17,933 bases of DNA from contig CAZYKR010000064.1 of the NCBI GenBank assembly GCA_964648005.1, positions 1 through 17,933 of the forward strand, read 5' to 3'. Positions 8,101 through 16,142 of this stretch are shown here, piece by piece. The stretch comes from JAGQTE01 sp964648005. GTDB taxonomy: Bacteria > Actinomycetota > Acidimicrobiia > Acidimicrobiales > Acidimicrobilacustridaceae. Below the pieces are notes generated by a model, which did not search any database, had not been told where the DNA came from, and saw nothing but the letters and a program-made list of their open reading frames with translations. Every line of letters begins with the position of its first letter. Position 1 is the first letter of the stretch. A program made the position numbers and the translations under genes.

Positions 8101-8856
8101 TCAGGACCCAGCGAGCAGCTCCCGAGCCAGCGCTGCGAGATCGGGCGCCACGATCGCCGGCGTCGGCTCGACCGGAAGATCGGACGCGGCGGTCACGCCG
8201 CTGAGCACCAGCCCGAACGGCCACCCCAGCGTCGTGGCGAAGCCACCGTCGGTCGACGGTCGGTCGCCGACCATGATGCCGTCGGTCCCGAGCCGGTCGC
8301 GCACCAACGCAGCCATCGGCTCGTGCGGCTTGCCGGCGATGCGTGGCGCCCGCTCCGCTGCAGTCACGACGGCCGCCAGCAAGGCGCCCCCGCCGGGCAG
8401 CGGTCCGTCCGGTCCGGGATAGGTCGGATCGTCGTTGGTGCCGATCAGCTCGGCACCGCTGCGCACCGCCGTGACGGCGATGCGGAGCCGGTCGTAGTCG
8501 AACGCCCAGTCGAACCCGACCAGCACCACGTCAGCCGGTCCCTCCGGGACGACGTCCACGCTGCGAGCCTCCAGCGCTTCGACGATCCCCGGCCCGCCGC
8601 ACACGACGGCGCGGGCCCCGGACGGCACGAGCGTGGCGGCCGCCTGCGCCGACGTGAGCACGCCGCCATCGGGTTCGACCCCCATGGCGCGGAGCTTGGC
8701 CTCGACCATCTCGACCGTGGCGTAGCTGTTGTTCGTGACGAACCCGACGCGCCGCCCGGCCCGGCGCAGCTGCGCCACGGCCTCGGCGGCACCCGGGATC
8801 GGCTGGGCATCGAGCCACAACACCCCGTCGAGATCGAGCGCGACTGCGGTGGGCAT
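8101..8856 (-). CDS. HAD-superfamily subfamily IIA sugar/glycerol phosphatase-like
   Basis: A 251-residue HAD-IIA hydrolase with a C2 cap. Motif I is DLDGVLW (Asp8 nucleophile, Asp10 acid). Motif II is in FVTNNS, the motif III lysine is in AGKPHEP, and motif IV is MVGDRPSTDGGFA. The family includes 4-nitrophenyl phosphatase, phosphoglycolate phosphatase and NagD. The positional counterpart in M. tuberculosis, Rv1692, is reported as a glycerol-3-phosphate phosphatase. The ATG at 8856 is preferred over ATG 8895 because TACGAT lies 6 nt upstream (leaderless) and motif I follows directly. The longer form would add 13 residues outside the family and nearly reach the divergent gene. The substrate is inferred only from synteny. 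Confidence 0.9.
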   Translation of the reverse strand: MPTAVALDLDGVLWLDAQPIPGAAEAVAQLRRAGRRVGFVTNNSYATVEMVEAKLRAMGVEPDGGVLTSAQAAATLVPSGARAVVCGGPGIVEALEARSVDVVPEGPADVVLVGFDWAFDYDRLRIAVTAVRSGAELIGTNDDPTYPGPDGPLPGGGALLAAVVTAAERAPRIAGKPHEPMAALVRDRLGTDGIMVGDRPSTDGGFATTLGWPFGLVLSGVTAASDLPVEPTPAIVAPDLAALARELLAGS

Positions 8857-8862
8857 CGCGGC

Positions 8863-8868
8863 ATCGTA
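8863..8868 (-). promoter_or_regulatory. Leaderless -10 element of the HAD phosphatase gene
   Basis: TACGAT on the minus strand, 6 nt before the ATG at 8856; no ribosome site. This decides the start at 8856 rather than 8895. Confidence 0.45.
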
Positions 8869-8899
8869 GGCACGGTCGTGGGCCGCGGACGGCATCTGC

Positions 8900-8905
8900 T
8901 AGGAA
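8900..8905 (+). promoter_or_regulatory. Possible leaderless -10 element of the DUF1015 gene
   Basis: TAGGAA, 7 nt before the GTG at 8913. The position fits the leaderless pattern of neighbouring genes, but the last base is A, not T. No Shine-Dalgarno sequence is seen. Confidence 0.3.
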
Positions 8906-8912
8906 TGCCGCC

Positions 8913-10098
8913 GTGCCACGTTTCGACCCGTTCCCCGGCCTGCGCTACGACCTGGCGGCCGTCGCCATCGCCGACGTGACCGCCCCGCCGTACGACGTGA
9001 TCGACGGCACGGATCGGGCATCGCTGCTCGCCCGGCACCCCGACAACATCGTGCGGGTCGATCTGCCGAACCCGGACGGCATCGACGGCGACGAGCCCTA
9101 CGTCGAAGCGGCAGCCGTGCTCGACCGCTGGCGTGACGACGGCCTGCTCGGCACCGACGCTCCGAGCTTCTACGGCTACCGGATGGAGTACACGGCACCC
9201 GACGGTACCCACCGCCATACGACGGGCGTCGTCGGAGCGCTGGAGCTGTCCCGCCCCGGCGAAGGAGGCATCCTCCCGCACGAGCACACGACGCCCAAGG
9301 CCAAGAGCGATCGCCTCAACCTCCTGCGGGCCACACGGCTCAACCTGTCCTCGGTCTGGGGGCTGTCGCCGGCGACCGGCCTCACGGGGCTGATCGAACC
9401 GGTCGACGTGCGCGTGACCACCTGGTCCGACGACGACGGCGTCACCCACAGCACGTGGGTGATCGCCGACGCCGACCGCCAGGCCGCCATCGCCGCCGCG
9501 GTCGGAGCCCATCCCGTGGTCATCGCCGACGGCCACCACCGCTACGAGACATCACTCGCGTACCGGGACGAGCGCCGCGAGGCCGGCGACCCGGGCGGAT
9601 CAGACGCCGTCATGACCTGGATCGTCGAGTTGGCCGACGAGCAGTTGACGGTGCTGCCGATCCACCGCCTGCTGGTCGGCGTCGCCGACGACGTGTCGCT
9701 GCCCGAGGCGCTGGCGCCGTGGTTCGAGGTGCGCCCCGCTCCGCCGATCGACGATGGCATCGCCGCGCACCAGGCCGAGGCCGGCTGCCTGGTCCTCGTC
9801 GAGCGGGATCGATGCTGGGACCTCGTCCCGCGCGCCGATGCGTTCGACGGCGTTCGGGACCTCGACTCGAGTCGGCTCGACGCCGCACGTTCCGGCCTCG
9901 GGCCACACGACGTCATCTACCAGCACGGCGTGGACCACGTCATGGCGCGCGTGGCGTCCGGTCAGGCCCGTGCCGGCGTGCTGCTGCGGCCGGCGACGGT
10001 GGCACAGATCCTGCAGATCGCCGACGGCGGCGAGCGCATGCCCCCCAAGACGACGTTCTTCCACCCCAAGCCCCGCACCGGGGTGGTGCTGCGCTCGA

Positions 10099-10106
<8 letters not shown>
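8913..10106 (+). CDS. DUF1015 family protein
   Basis: A 397-residue cytoplasmic protein of the DUF1015 (COG4198) family, conserved in many bacteria without a settled function. It begins PRFDPFPGLRYD and has VTAPPYDVID (22-31), ILPHEHTTPKAK (120-131, matching the family's LPHE-T motif) and IADGHHRYETS (204-214). The ADGHHR motif resembles the catalytic DGHHR of ParB/Srx-fold proteins, including the free-serine kinase SerK. A phosphotransfer or nucleotide-binding role is therefore a hypothesis. It is complete, with no membrane segment. The GTG at 8913 is fixed by the family N-terminus. It is divergent from the HAD gene, and its 3' end overlaps korB by 8 nt. Confidence 0.92.
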
Positions 10107-11112
<1,006 letters not shown>

Positions 11113-11149
11113 CGGTGGGACCTCGGATTTCGTCGTTCGTCGGGGCGGA

Positions 11150-13021
11150 TCAGCGGTCGAGCTCGGCGAGGATCGCCTGCTCGAGCTCGCCGGCGGTGAA
11201 GGGCACGCCGCGCATCTTGTTCACGGAGCGGGCATCGACCAGGTACTCGGCACGCAGCAGCTTGGACAGCTGGCCGAGGTTCATCTCGGGGACGAGCACC
11301 TTCGGGTAGCGGTGCAGGACCTCGCCCAGGTTCTCGGGGAAGGGGCTCAGGTGGGTGATGTGCGCCTGGGCGACGCGCCGACCCTTGGCCCGGACCCGAT
11401 CGACGGCTCCCGAGATGGCACCCCACGTGGATCCCCATCCGACGACGAGGATCTCGGCGTCCTCGTCCCCTCGGATCTCCTGGTGCGGGATGTCGTCGGC
11501 GATGCCTGCGATCTTGTCGGCCCGCAGGTGGGTCATGTGCTCGTGGTTCTCGGGCGAGTAGCTCACGTTGCCGGAGCCGTCGGCCTTCTCGAGTCCGCCG
11601 ATGCGGTGCATGAGCTCGGGCGTGCCCGGCAAGGCCAGCGGACGCGCCAGGGTGTCGGGATCACGCAGGTAGGGCAGGTAGACGGGGTTGCCCTCGTCGT
11701 CGATGCCGTTCGGTCCGGTGGCGAACGCCATCGGGAACCGCGGCAGGTCGGCCGCGTCGGGGATGCGCCACGGCTCGGTGCCGTTGGCGAGGTACCCGTC
11801 GGTCAGCAGGATCACCGGGGTGCGGTACTTGAGCGCCAGGCGGGCCGCCTCGATCGTCATGTCGAAGCAGTTGGCCGGGCTGTACGCGGCGATGATCGGC
11901 AGCGGCGACTCCCCGTGGTGGCCGTAGAACGCCAGCATCAGGTCGGACTGCTCGGTCTTGGTGGGCAGCCCGGTCGACGGGCCACCGCGCTGCACGTCGA
12001 CGATGATCAGCGGCAGCTCGAGGTTGATGGCCAGGCCGATCGTCTCCGCCTTGAGGTCCATGCCCGGCCCGCTGGTGGTGGTGACCGCCAGGTGCCCGCC
12101 GTACGCGGCGCCGAGGGCGGAGCCGATGCCGGCGATCTCGTCCTCGGCCTGCAGGGTGCGCACGCCGAAGTTCTTGTGCTTGGACAGCTCGTGGAGGATG
12201 TCGCTGGCGGGGGTGATCGGGTACGACCCCAAGAACAGCGGCAGCTCGCTCAGCTGGCTCGACGCGATGAGTCCCCAGGCCACGGCGACGTTGCCGGAGA
12301 TGTTCGTGTAGGTACCCGGCGGAGGCTCTGCCGGCTTGACCACATAGGGATGGTCGAAGAGCTCGGCGGTCTCGCCGAAGGCGTGCCCAGCCTTGAAGGC
12401 GGCGATGTTGGCGTCGCGCACCAGCTCCTTGCCGGCGAACTTGGCGTTGATCCAGTCGATGGTGGGCTGCACGGGCCGGGTGTACATCCACGAGATCAGG
12501 CCCAGGGCGAAGAAGTTCTTGGACCGCTCGGCGTCGCGCGGCTTCACGCCGAGCGCCTCGCACGCACCCTTGGTGAGGCTCGTCATCGGCACCTCGTAGA
12601 CGGTGTAGCCCTTGAGCGTCACACCGTCGGTGAGCGGGTTCTCGTCGTAGCCGGCCTTGGCGAGGTTGCGCTCCTCGAAGGCGTCGGTGTTGATGATCAC
12701 CGTGCCGCCCGGCTCGAGCTTGTCGAGCTCGCTCATCAGCGCCGCAGGGTTCATGGCCACGAGGACGTTGGGCGAGTCGCCCGGCGTGGTGATGTCGTGA
12801 TCGGAGATGTGCACCTGGAAGGCCGACACCCCGAACACGGTGCCGGCAGGGGCCCGGATCTCGGCGGGATACTCGGGCAGCGTGGCCAGGTCGTTGCCGA
12901 GCAACGCGCTGGCGCTGGTGAAGCGATCTCCGGTGAGCTGCATGCCGTCACCGGAGTCCCCGGCGAAGCGGATGATGACCCGGTCGAGCTCGACCGGTGT
13001 GCGCTCGGCGATGTCGGACAC
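11150..13021 (-). CDS. korA: 2-oxoacid (2-oxoglutarate):ferredoxin oxidoreductase, alpha (gamma-alpha fused) subunit
   Basis: A 623-residue subunit pairing with KorB. The N-terminal gamma-type domain (about 12-190) begins RVIIRFAGDSGDGMQLTG and contains RAPAGTVFGVSAFQVHIS. The alpha/PP-type domain starts near 243 (GNVAVAWGLIAS) with the CoA/TPP signature YPITPAS (267-273), QAEDEIAG (291-298) and TTSGPGMDLK. The fused gamma-alpha arrangement is that of two-subunit OFORs such as M. tuberculosis KorA (653 residues). The GTG at 13021 is chosen because AAAGGGG lies about 7 nt upstream and VSDIAERTPVELDRV begins the family sequence; the open frame extends to 13105 but that stretch is not protein-like. 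It is transcribed before korB, probably from a promoter at 13104-13109. Confidence 0.95.
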   Translation of the reverse strand: MSDIAERTPVELDRVIIRFAGDSGDGMQLTGDRFTSASALLGNDLATLPEYPAEIRAPAGTVFGVSAFQVHISDHDITTPGDSPNVLVAMNPAALMSELDKLEPGGTVIINTDAFEERNLAKAGYDENPLTDGVTLKGYTVYEVPMTSLTKGACEALGVKPRDAERSKNFFALGLISWMYTRPVQPTIDWINAKFAGKELVRDANIAAFKAGHAFGETAELFDHPYVVKPAEPPPGTYTNISGNVAVAWGLIASSQLSELPLFLGSYPITPASDILHELSKHKNFGVRTLQAEDEIAGIGSALGAAYGGHLAVTTTSGPGMDLKAETIGLAINLELPLIIVDVQRGGPSTGLPTKTEQSDLMLAFYGHHGESPLPIIAAYSPANCFDMTIEAARLALKYRTPVILLTDGYLANGTEPWRIPDAADLPRFPMAFATGPNGIDDEGNPVYLPYLRDPDTLARPLALPGTPELMHRIGGLEKADGSGNVSYSPENHEHMTHLRADKIAGIADDIPHQEIRGDEDAEILVVGWGSTWGAISGAVDRVRAKGRRVAQAHITHLSPFPENLGEVLHRYPKVLVPEMNLGQLSKLLRAEYLVDARSVNKMRGVPFTAGELEQAILAELDR

Positions 13022-13080
13022 GCAAACCCCTTTGTCGTCGTGCCGTGTTGTTGTGGGGACCCGCCGCAGCTGTCCCCCGG

Positions 13081-13095
13081 GCCTCGTACCGAGGC
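13081..13095 (-). promoter_or_regulatory. Inverted repeat in the korA leader
   Basis: GCCTCG-GTA-CGAGGC on the minus strand, a perfect 6-bp stem just downstream of the candidate korA -10. It could be an operator or a leader hairpin; it may also be chance. Confidence 0.3.
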
Positions 13096-13103
13096 CGTTC
13101 GCC

Positions 13104-13109
13104 ACTCTA
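13104..13109 (-). promoter_or_regulatory. Putative -10 element of korAB
   Basis: TAGAGT on the minus strand, with TTCGGG about 18 nt further upstream as a poor -35. It would give a leader of roughly 75 nt carrying the 13081-13095 inverted repeat and the korA ribosome site. It lies between the fba terminator hairpin and korA, where a promoter is needed. Confidence 0.4.
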
Positions 13110-13149
13110 TCGCCGCCGTCGCGCAGACCCGAACCACCCTCTGAACGCG

Positions 13150-13179
13150 ACGGAGGGAGGCACGATGGCCTCCCTCCGT
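13150..13179 (-). terminator. Strong hairpin terminator after the aldolase gene
   Basis: ACGGAGGGAGGC and GCCTCCCTCCGT form a perfect 12-bp stem with a 6-nt loop, 20 nt after the aldolase stop. No U-run follows, which is common for actinobacterial terminators. Flanking GAACGCGA/TCGCGTTC arms could extend the structure. Confidence 0.8.
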
Positions 13180-13198
13180 GTGCACGAGTCGCGTTCGC

Positions 13199-14251
13199 TC
13201 AGGCGATCGTCACGCCCTGGTCGAGGTAGACGTCCTGGATGGCGTGCAGGAGCTCGACACCCTCGTCGGTCGGCTTCTGGAACGCCTTGCGCCCCGAGAT
13301 GAGCCCGCAACCGCCGGCGCGCTTGTTGATGACGGCGGTGCGCACCGCCTCCTCGAGATCGCCGGCGCCACTCGAGGCGCCGCCGCTGTTGATGAGGCCG
13401 ATCTCGCCCATGTAGTTGTTCACGACCTGCCAACGGCACCAGTCGATCGGGTGCTCCTTCACGAGGTCGCCGTAGATCAACTTCGAGGTCTTGCCGAACT
13501 TGACGGCGTTGTAGCCGCCGTTGTGCGTCGGCTGCTTCTGCTTGATGATGTCGGCCTCGATGGTCACGCCGATGTGGTTGGCCTGGCCGGTGAGGTCGGC
13601 TGCGTCCTCGTAGTTGACGCCGTCGACCTTGAAGTCGCTGTTGCGCAGGTAGCACCAGAGCACGGTGAACATGCCGAGCTCGTGCGCCCGGTAGAAGGCC
13701 TCGGCGACCTCGACGATCTGGCGGCGGCTGTCCTCGGAGCCGAAGTAGATGGTGGCACCGACGCCGGCGGCGCCGAGGTCCCACGCCTGCTCGACGGAGC
13801 CGAACATCGTCTGCTCGTACTTCTCCGGGTAGGTCAGCAGCTCGTTGTGGTTCAGCTTCACGATGAACGGGATGCGGTGGGCATAGCGGCGCGAGGTCAG
13901 GCCCAGCACACCGAAGGTGGTGGCCACGGCGTTGCAGCCGCCCTCGATGGCGAGCTCGACGATGTTGCGCGGGTTGAACAGCTTCGGGTTGGGGGCGAAC
14001 GACGCCGCACCCGAGTGCTCCAGGCCTTGGTCGACCGGCAGGATCGACAGGTAGCCCGTGTTGGCGAGGCGGCCGTGGCCGAACATCGACTGCAGGTTGC
14101 GCAGCACCTGCGGGGAGCGGTCGCTGCCGGCGTAGACCCGATCGATGATGTCGGGACCGGGCAGCGTGAGGTTGTCCTTGGTGACGCCCTCGCAGGTGTA
14201 GTCGAGCAGGGCGCTCGCGTCGTCACCGAGCAGCTTGGCGATGTCGGTCAT
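13199..14251 (-). CDS. fbaB: Class I fructose-bisphosphate aldolase (FbaB/DhnA type)
   Basis: Reversible cleavage of fructose 1,6-bisphosphate to dihydroxyacetone phosphate and glyceraldehyde 3-phosphate through a lysine Schiff base. The 350 residues equal E. coli FbaB. ILPVDQGLEHS (70-80) and FIVKLNHNELL are TIM-barrel phosphate and substrate segments. EADIIKQK (232-239) contains Lys237, equivalent to the Schiff-base lysine. YMGEIGLINSGGASSG and VINKRAGGCGLISGRKAFQK are the C-terminal phosphate-binding blocks. It needs no metal, unlike the class II enzyme common in Actinobacteria. The ATG at 14251 has an AGGAG ribosome site 5-6 nt upstream. It is a single-gene unit: possible promoter at 14289-14299, strong hairpin after the stop. 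Confidence 0.95.
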   Translation of the reverse strand: MTDIAKLLGDDASALLDYTCEGVTKDNLTLPGPDIIDRVYAGSDRSPQVLRNLQSMFGHGRLANTGYLSILPVDQGLEHSGAASFAPNPKLFNPRNIVELAIEGGCNAVATTFGVLGLTSRRYAHRIPFIVKLNHNELLTYPEKYEQTMFGSVEQAWDLGAAGVGATIYFGSEDSRRQIVEVAEAFYRAHELGMFTVLWCYLRNSDFKVDGVNYEDAADLTGQANHIGVTIEADIIKQKQPTHNGGYNAVKFGKTSKLIYGDLVKEHPIDWCRWQVVNNYMGEIGLINSGGASSGAGDLEEAVRTAVINKRAGGCGLISGRKAFQKPTDEGVELLHAIQDVYLDQGVTIA

Positions 14252-14288
14252 TCGTCTCCTCGTTTCGCTTCGTTGCGGAACACCGGAC

Positions 14289-14299
14289 CCTCACCCTAG
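14289..14299 (-). promoter_or_regulatory. Putative -10 region of fbaB
   Basis: CTAGGGTGAGG on the minus strand contains TAGGGT about 42 nt before the aldolase ATG. It matches the pyrG -10 region in 10 of 11 bases. The -35 is not clear; TTCCGA with a 19-nt spacer is the best seen. Confidence 0.4.
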
Positions 14300-14300
14300 G

Positions 14301-14320
14301 CGAGCATCCGAGGGTGCTCG
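14301..14320. promoter_or_regulatory. Inverted repeat CGAGCA-N8-TGCTCG upstream of fbaB
   Basis: A perfect 6-8-6 inverted repeat immediately upstream of the candidate fbaB -10, in the -10/-35 spacer, so it could be a repressor operator. It also lies 10 nt after the stop of the TPR gene and could act as that gene's terminator, though no U-run follows. Confidence 0.4.
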
Positions 14321-14330
14321 GAACCCGCCG

Positions 14331-16094
14331 TCAGCGCAGCGCACGCGCCCGCTCGACCACGTCGGCGAGGTCGGGGTCTTCGGCCGCCAGCCAGGCGAAC
14401 AGCTCGCGCGCACGCGGGACGGCGCCGGCGCGCTCATAGAGGTCGGCGAGGGCGTAGGCGCGCCGGAGATGATGCTCACGCGGCCGCTTCGGTCGGATGG
14501 TGCCGTGCTCGAGCGTCCGGAGCGCGCCGTCGAGATCGCCTCGGTCGGCAAGGCTGCCGGCGTAGACGATGCGACCTTCCATGACCAGCGCAGCGTCCGG
14601 CGACGCCTCGCGCAGCTCCTCCCACAGCTTGGCCACCGACGTCGGATGGCCGAGCGCCCGCTGGCAGTCCATCATCACCGGGTGCTGCTCGGTCGAGCCG
14701 GTGAGCTCGGCGAACGCTTGCAGCTCGGCGAGCGCCGGACGCCAACGGCCGAGGCGATACAGCGCGACGCCGAGCAGCTCCCGCGCGTCGGCGACCGACG
14801 GCGCTTCTTTGACGATGGGTCGCAGGATCTTGACGGTCTCGGCGAACCGGTCCTTGCGGAAGGCCCGGGAGGCATCCTTGATGCGACCCTCGAGCCGGGC
14901 CGCGCGCACGGAGCCGACCGCTTGGAGCAACGACGCCTCGAGCTGGCGCGCCTCGTCGGGATCGAGCACGTCGTCGACGATCAACGACGAGCCGGCACCG
15001 CGCGTGGCCTCCTTGGCCTTGTTGCCGGTGTTGCGGCCTCGGCCCGTGCTGCGGCTGCGACGCACGGCACCCTCGGCCTCACGTCGGGTGCTGTCCTCGT
15101 CGGGGACCAGGTCGTCGCCGGCGAAGCGCGCCGCCAGGTCACGGCCGCCACGGCCGGTCGGCCGCTTGGTCTCCGGATCGATGTCGAGCTTCGGCGGTTC
15201 CGACGGCGAACGCTCCCCCGTCACCTGGCTGTACGAGCGGCGCACCAGCGCGCCACCCTTGCCCGGCGGGACCGGGCGGCCACCTCGCGGCCCGTCCGGT
15301 CGTCGCGCTCGGTCGGAATCGCCGTCGCGCGATCGGCGGTCATCGCGATCCCGATCGGTGCGCGGCCGATCCGTGCGCGAGCGATCGGCGCGCGGGCGAT
15401 CGTCGCGGGACCGACCTGGCCCGCGATCGTCACGACCGCCGGCTGCGCTGCGGCCCCGGCGATCGTCCCCGCCGCGTGGCCGGTCATCGCGTCGGCCTCG
15501 GTCATCACGCCGGTCGTCTCGCCGGTCATCACGCCGGTCGTCTCGTCGGTCGTCTCGGGCGCGCCCGTCACCGGAGGGACGCTGACGGCCCCCGGTCGGA
15601 CGTGCGCCCCCGGAGGGCCGAGCACGGCTCGACGAGCGATCGTCGCTCCCGGCACGCGTCCGCCCACCGTCGGACCGGCTGCCCGTACCGGCACCCCCAC
15701 GGCTCCCGCCACCCGACGGTCGACCGCGGCCAGCGCTCGCACCCCCCGAGCTCCGGGCGCCGCCGGTGCTGCGAGATCCGCCCGGGGAGCGCCCACCCTC
15801 AGACGCACCCGATCGCGAGGAGCCACCGCTGCGCTGCCCGGTACCGCTGCGTCCGGTACCCGAGCCCGACCGGGCCGCACCGGAGCCGGAACCCGACCTG
15901 CCCGCACCGGACCCGGACCGGCTTGCACCGGAACCGGGCCGGCTTCCGGACGACCGAGCACCCGACGACCGGCCACCGCTACCGCCGCTGCCGCCCGACG
16001 AGCGTCCGCCACTCGGACGACCACCGCCGCCGGCGGGGCGCGCGCCGCGTCCGGTGCCGCTCGATCGTCGGCCAGGGGTGTTCGAGGGGGTCAC
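14331..16094 (-). CDS. TPR protein with a long Arg/Gly/Ser/Asp-rich disordered N-terminus
   Basis: A 587-residue protein in two parts. Residues 1 to about 290 are low complexity: GSG/RSG-rich (20-150), then RDDR repeats (five tandem at 180-199) and RTDR/RADR units to about 260. Residues about 385-587 are helical TPR-like repeats (RFAETVKILRPIVKEAPSVA, YRLGRWRPALAELQAFAELT, LVMEGRIVYAGSLADRGDLD and YALADLYERAGAVPRARELF). The TPR half resembles the actinobacterial TPR protein found near the HAD-IIA phosphatase gene (Rv1691-like), whose Streptomyces versions also have RGG/RDD-rich N-termini; this is from memory. The role is unknown; RG-rich disorder suggests RNA binding or condensate formation. 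The GTG at 16094 has TAGCCT 8 nt upstream. The reading frame is intact and the codon choice is normal, so it is not a compositional artefact. Confidence 0.88.
   Translation of the reverse strand: MTPSNTPGRRSSGTGRGARPAGGGGRPSGGRSSGGSGGSGGRSSGARSSGSRPGSGASRSGSGAGRSGSGSGAARSGSGTGRSGTGQRSGGSSRSGASEGGRSPGGSRSTGGARSSGGASAGRGRPSGGGSRGGAGTGSRSDGGRTRAGSDDRSSSRARPSGGARPTGGRQRPSGDGRARDDRRDDRRDDRRDDRRDDRGRRDDRPRGGDDRRGRSAAGGRDDRGPGRSRDDRPRADRSRTDRPRTDRDRDDRRSRDGDSDRARRPDGPRGGRPVPPGKGGALVRRSYSQVTGERSPSEPPKLDIDPETKRPTGRGGRDLAARFAGDDLVPDEDSTRREAEGAVRRSRSTGRGRNTGNKAKEATRGAGSSLIVDDVLDPDEARQLEASLLQAVGSVRAARLEGRIKDASRAFRKDRFAETVKILRPIVKEAPSVADARELLGVALYRLGRWRPALAELQAFAELTGSTEQHPVMMDCQRALGHPTSVAKLWEELREASPDAALVMEGRIVYAGSLADRGDLDGALRTLEHGTIRPKRPREHHLRRAYALADLYERAGAVPRARELFAWLAAEDPDLADVVERARALR
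15498..15557 (-). repeat. 12-bp tandem repeat, five units, encoding RDDR
   Basis: Five 12-bp units (plus-strand form CGGTCRTCWCGY-like, with silent differences) lie inside the TPR gene and encode five consecutive RDDR. Unit number is likely to vary between strains. Confidence 0.8.
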
Positions 16095-16102
16095 GGGCGC
16101 CG

Positions 16103-16108
16103 AGGCTA
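16103..16108 (-). promoter_or_regulatory. Possible leaderless -10 element of the TPR gene
   Basis: TAGCCT on the minus strand, 8 nt before the GTG at 16094, in the 48-nt gap after the M48-like gene. No ribosome site is seen. The spacing is slightly longer than in the other leaderless candidates. Confidence 0.3.
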
Positions 16109-16142
16109 CTGCTCGCCCCCCGGAGGTCCGCGATCGTGCAGG

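Noticed and set aside
13022..13105. Longer korA start at 13105
   Set aside because: The added 28 residues (MANGLGTRPGG...) are unlike the family; a good ribosome site precedes GTG 13021 and the extension covers the likely promoter and inverted repeat.
15498..15557. Short regular repeats considered as a CRISPR array
   Set aside because: The units are contiguous 12-bp tandem repeats without spacers and stay in frame inside a coding region as RDDR.
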